From positions 1 to 30,545 of IMG/VR virus record IMGVR_UViG_3300030328_001137: DNA of 30,545 bases. One strand, written 5' to 3'. The position numbers were made by a program, and so were the translations under genes. Of this stretch, positions 29,286-30,545 are shown piece after piece (positions within the stretch are counted from its first letter, which is position 1; each line of letters opens with the position of its first letter). The notes under the pieces were generated by a model. It was not told the DNA's origin, did not search any database, and saw nothing but the letters and a program-made list of their open reading frames with translations. The DNA is from a virus.

Positions 29286-29298
29286 TTGCGTGACGCAA
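29286..29298. promoter_or_regulatory. Short palindromic hairpin TTGCG-TGA-CGCAA
   Basis: A perfect 5-bp stem with a 3-nt loop sits in the non-coding hub, upstream of the early genes on the - strand. Outer bases GAACC/GGTTC can enclose it. Hairpins of this exact size act as promoters for the N4 virion RNA polymerase; here the resemblance is structural only. An operator for a dimeric repressor is an alternative. Confidence 0.4.
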
Positions 29299-29420
29299 CC
29301 GTCTTCTTGGTTCTAAAGCTGATATAACCACGTCTGGAGTCAGCGTCTACAATCTTGCATATAAATGTCTAAGACTGCAACTTGTTATCAACGCTTATTT
29401 TATACGCTTCAGCACCCATT

Positions 29421-29485
29421 TTACATTAGCTCACAACCCTTAGTCGGCGTGCTCGAGCTTTGCTTGTTAATGTAAGCTAATGTAA
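29421..29485. repeat. Inverted repeat E with iteron-like TAATGTAA copies
   Basis: TTACATTAGCT (29421-29431) and AGCTAATGTAA (29475-29485) are perfect 11-bp arms around a 43-nt loop that contains GCTCGAGC (29451-29458). TAATGTAA occurs at 29468-29475 and 29478-29485, ten bases apart (one helical turn), and inverted at 29421-29428. This looks like a binding-site array for a replication initiator or repressor. Confidence 0.55.
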
Positions 29486-29507
29486 TAGATAGGAAAAAAG
29501 GGGTGAG

Positions 29508-29705
29508 TTATTTCCATTTTCTCTTTTTAGGAAAGTATCTAAGACCTGAGTTGTATAGTATTTCTAGTTGCTTCATTCTTTTGTAAGCAGCAGAACCGTG
29601 AGACACTCCTTTATACTTAGGGTCTTCGATCATTCTTTTATATATTAAAATAGCATCACTAATAGTGATACCGCTATCGTGTTTGTCAAATACATCTTTT
29701 GGCAT
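29508..29705 (-). CDS. Small basic early protein (65 aa)
   Basis: AGGAGGTAATCCAC before ATG 29705 is a very strong ribosome binding site. The product has a helix (ISDAILIYKRMIEDPKYKG), a Ser/Ala/Tyr turn (VSHGSAAYKRMKQLEIL) and a basic aromatic end (RYFPKKRKWK). It is possibly a small DNA- or RNA-binding protein. It is the last gene before the non-coding hub. Confidence 0.65.
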   Translation of the reverse strand: MPKDVFDKHDSGITISDAILIYKRMIEDPKYKGVSHGSAAYKRMKQLEILYNSGLRYFPKKRKWK

Positions 29706-29717
29706 GTGGATTACCTC

Positions 29718-29921
29718 CTAAGATTTAAACGGTGATTTTAAAAAGTTGTAAAACCCTTTTTCTACTTGTTGCATAAAGGTTTTACTTTTTTTTGTATATT
29801 TGCGTTTTTTGATTTTTATTCTTTCTTTTTGCATTTGTAATTCCTCGATTTTGTTATATGCAATATTCAACTCTTTTGACATATCTTGCAACAAATCATT
29901 CCAGCTCATTTGATTAGCCAT
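29718..29921 (-). CDS. Small coiled-coil basic protein (67 aa)
   Basis: GGAGAACAAG precedes ATG 29921. The product is a single long helix with heptad character (DLLQDMSKELNIAYNKIEEL) followed by a Lys/Arg-rich stretch (KERIKIKKRKYTKKSK) and an amphipathic end (FYNFLKSPFKS). It overlaps the end of the upstream zinc protein by 8 bases. No family is recognised. Confidence 0.62.
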   Translation of the reverse strand: MANQMSWNDLLQDMSKELNIAYNKIEELQMQKERIKIKKRKYTKKSKTFMQQVEKGFYNFLKSPFKS

Positions 29922-30252
29922 CTTGTTCTCCTATTATTGCTTCACATATATGACACTCTTCTTCATCGCACTCTACCCAATCTGTCCAATAACTATCTCC
30001 ATCATCCTCATCATAATGCTTACACCATTCTTCCATGGTCCAATTTTCGTTCTTTTGATTGCCATAGGCTGGTAAGCTAGTTAAACATTTATCGCTACAA
30101 GCATATTGATCGCCTCCTGCAAAGCAATAGCCTGTCATCATTCCATTTCCACATTTATCACATATTCTAGCAGCGTGTTCTATGTCTCCATTGTCGTGTA
30201 ATATAACTGATGCATATTCATACATTTCCATTTCTTCTGGTGTTTTAATCAT
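29914..30252 (-). CDS. Zinc-finger early protein (112 aa)
   Basis: The start at 30252 (MIKTPEE) makes TAATG with the preceding stop; ATG 30264 four codons upstream is also open. Cysteines C31-x2-C34, C43, C52-x3-C56 form a first zinc cluster (CDKCGNGMMTGYC, ACSDKC), and C95, C100-x2-C103 a second (CDEEECHIC). Between them is an acidic SYWTDW phrase. I recall similar CDKC...YC..KCL proteins in many tailed phages. They probably bind nucleic acid or host proteins. Function unassigned. Confidence 0.7.
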   Translation of the reverse strand: MIKTPEEMEMYEYASVILHDNGDIEHAARICDKCGNGMMTGYCFAGGDQYACSDKCLTSLPAYGNQKNENWTMEEWCKHYDEDDGDSYWTDWVECDEEECHICEAIIGEQDG

Positions 30253-30422
30253 TACATATTCCATTTTTTAGAATATTTACTATAATTACTGATTATATTT
30301 ATCCATTGAGACCTAGATAATGATGTTAATTCTCTTGCTCTTGGGTCAATCATATTATATAATCCACTTTCTTGTACATCTAAATATTCTTTAAATTGTT
30401 CTTTAGTTATTGTAGACTTCAT
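30252..30422 (-). CDS. Small early protein (56 aa)
   Basis: Start ATG 30422 has GGAG and an ATGA overlap with the upstream partial gene; the stop overlaps the next start as TAATG. The product (MKSTITKEQFKEYLDVQESG, then MIDPRARELTSLSRSQW) is helical. Phage proteins with the phrase G-x-x-N-M-x-D-P-x-x-R/x-x-x-x-L are frequent, often called conserved hypothetical. It is coupled to the zinc-finger gene. Confidence 0.65.
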   Translation of the reverse strand: MKSTITKEQFKEYLDVQESGLYNMIDPRARELTSLSRSQWINIISNYSKYSKKWNM

Positions 30423-30545
30423 TTATTCTCCAGTTTTTTTGCTATTTGCTTATTTATTTTTGCTTTATCTATGGTTTTTGCAGGGTTTATAAACATTTCT
30501 TGAACTTCTATTGCTACTGAAAGAAGTTTTTTGACGTGATCGTTA
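30419..30545 (-). CDS. C-terminal part of an early protein (cut by window edge)
   Basis: The - strand frame is open from the right edge to a TGA at 30419-30421 that overlaps the next ATG. The 41 visible residues are helical and basic (NDHVKKLLSVAIEVQEMF, then KTIDKAKINKQIAKKLENK). The last codons CTGGAGAATAAATGA provide the next gene's ribosome binding site. Nothing can be said about function. Confidence 0.6.
   Translation of the reverse strand, partial: NDHVKKLLSVAIEVQEMFINPAKTIDKAKINKQIAKKLENK

Larger units (their letters stand above)
29174..29507. other. 334-bp non-coding hub of the early region
   Basis: This is the only stretch over 300 bases without a gene. It holds long-loop inverted repeat C (29193-29257), a 5-bp/3-nt hairpin (29286-29298) nested within GAACC...GGTTC (29281-29285 and 29309-29313), two ACGCTT copies near 29392-29411, and inverted repeat E with TAATGTAA iteron-like copies (29421-29485). 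CTCGAG occurs in the loops of both C and E. No tRNA cloverleaf or ORF was found by eye. It may be a replication origin, early promoter region or ncRNA locus. Confidence 0.6.

Noticed and set aside
29174-29507. CRISPR array or phage attachment site
   Set aside because: The TAATGTAA copies are 8 bp and irregular beyond one pair; no integrase gene or regular spacer pattern is visible.

Overview
The window is a segment of an AT-rich tailed bacteriophage genome (Caudoviricetes, podovirus-like in virion gene content). It lies in two convergent blocks. Positions 1-19937 read on the + strand and carry lysis and virion (late) genes. Positions 19943-30545 read on the - strand and carry many small early genes plus a replication/recombination set. 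The blocks meet at a bidirectional hairpin terminator (19915-19934). Capsid, portal, terminase, DNA polymerase and integrase genes are not visible. Both edges cut genes. The host cannot be named from the sequence.

Plus strand. A partial gene with a SAP/HeH-like C-terminus and a multi-pass membrane protein come first. A lysis-type cluster follows: a tiny lipoprotein-like peptide, five consecutive proteins built as one membrane segment plus a coiled coil (one resembles BhlA/UviB holins), and an M15-type endolysin. Next are a tail-stabilisation-type protein (863 aa), a fibre-like protein (235 aa), and, after a convincing sigma70-type promoter (5937-5964), a run of glycine-rich or helical candidate internal virion proteins. 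The run ends in one 2706-aa giant. Then come a HELGH zincin with a His-rich N-terminus, a 34-aa lysine-rich peptide and a zinc-ribbon metallophosphoesterase.

The main discovery is in the giant (9759-17879). Residues about 1070-1130 match, in order and nearly in spacing, the catalytic double-psi beta-barrel of cellular RNA polymerase beta-prime: R-x-P, then EG-x-AI-x-x-HP, then D-x-D-x-D-x-M-x-V (D1117, D1119, D1121). Residues about 740-830 resemble the partner barrel of the beta subunit, with lysines 768 and 774 and an LGV...Q segment. This suggests a single-chain, two-barrel RNA polymerase embedded in a giant virion/ejection protein, which could enter the cell with the DNA and transcribe the early block. 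Its N-terminal module recurs in the 199-aa protein encoded just before it, suggesting a shared virion-packaging or ejection module.

Minus strand. In transcription order from the right edge there are small zinc-binding and basic proteins, a 334-bp non-coding hub with palindromes and iteron-like repeats, more small proteins, a ParB/Srx-fold protein, a DUF932 protein, an ERF-type annealing protein, a candidate ssDNA-binding protein, a primase-helicase fusion (AEP-like primase plus DnaB/RecA-like ATPase), and a PD-(D/E)XK nuclease resembling Holliday junction resolvases. Junctions are mostly ATGA or TAATG overlaps. Several genes end in poly-glutamate tails whose codons form the next gene's Shine-Dalgarno sequence. 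Four intergenic inverted repeats with 9-13 bp arms and 41-47 nt loops, and several short-loop hairpins, punctuate this operon.
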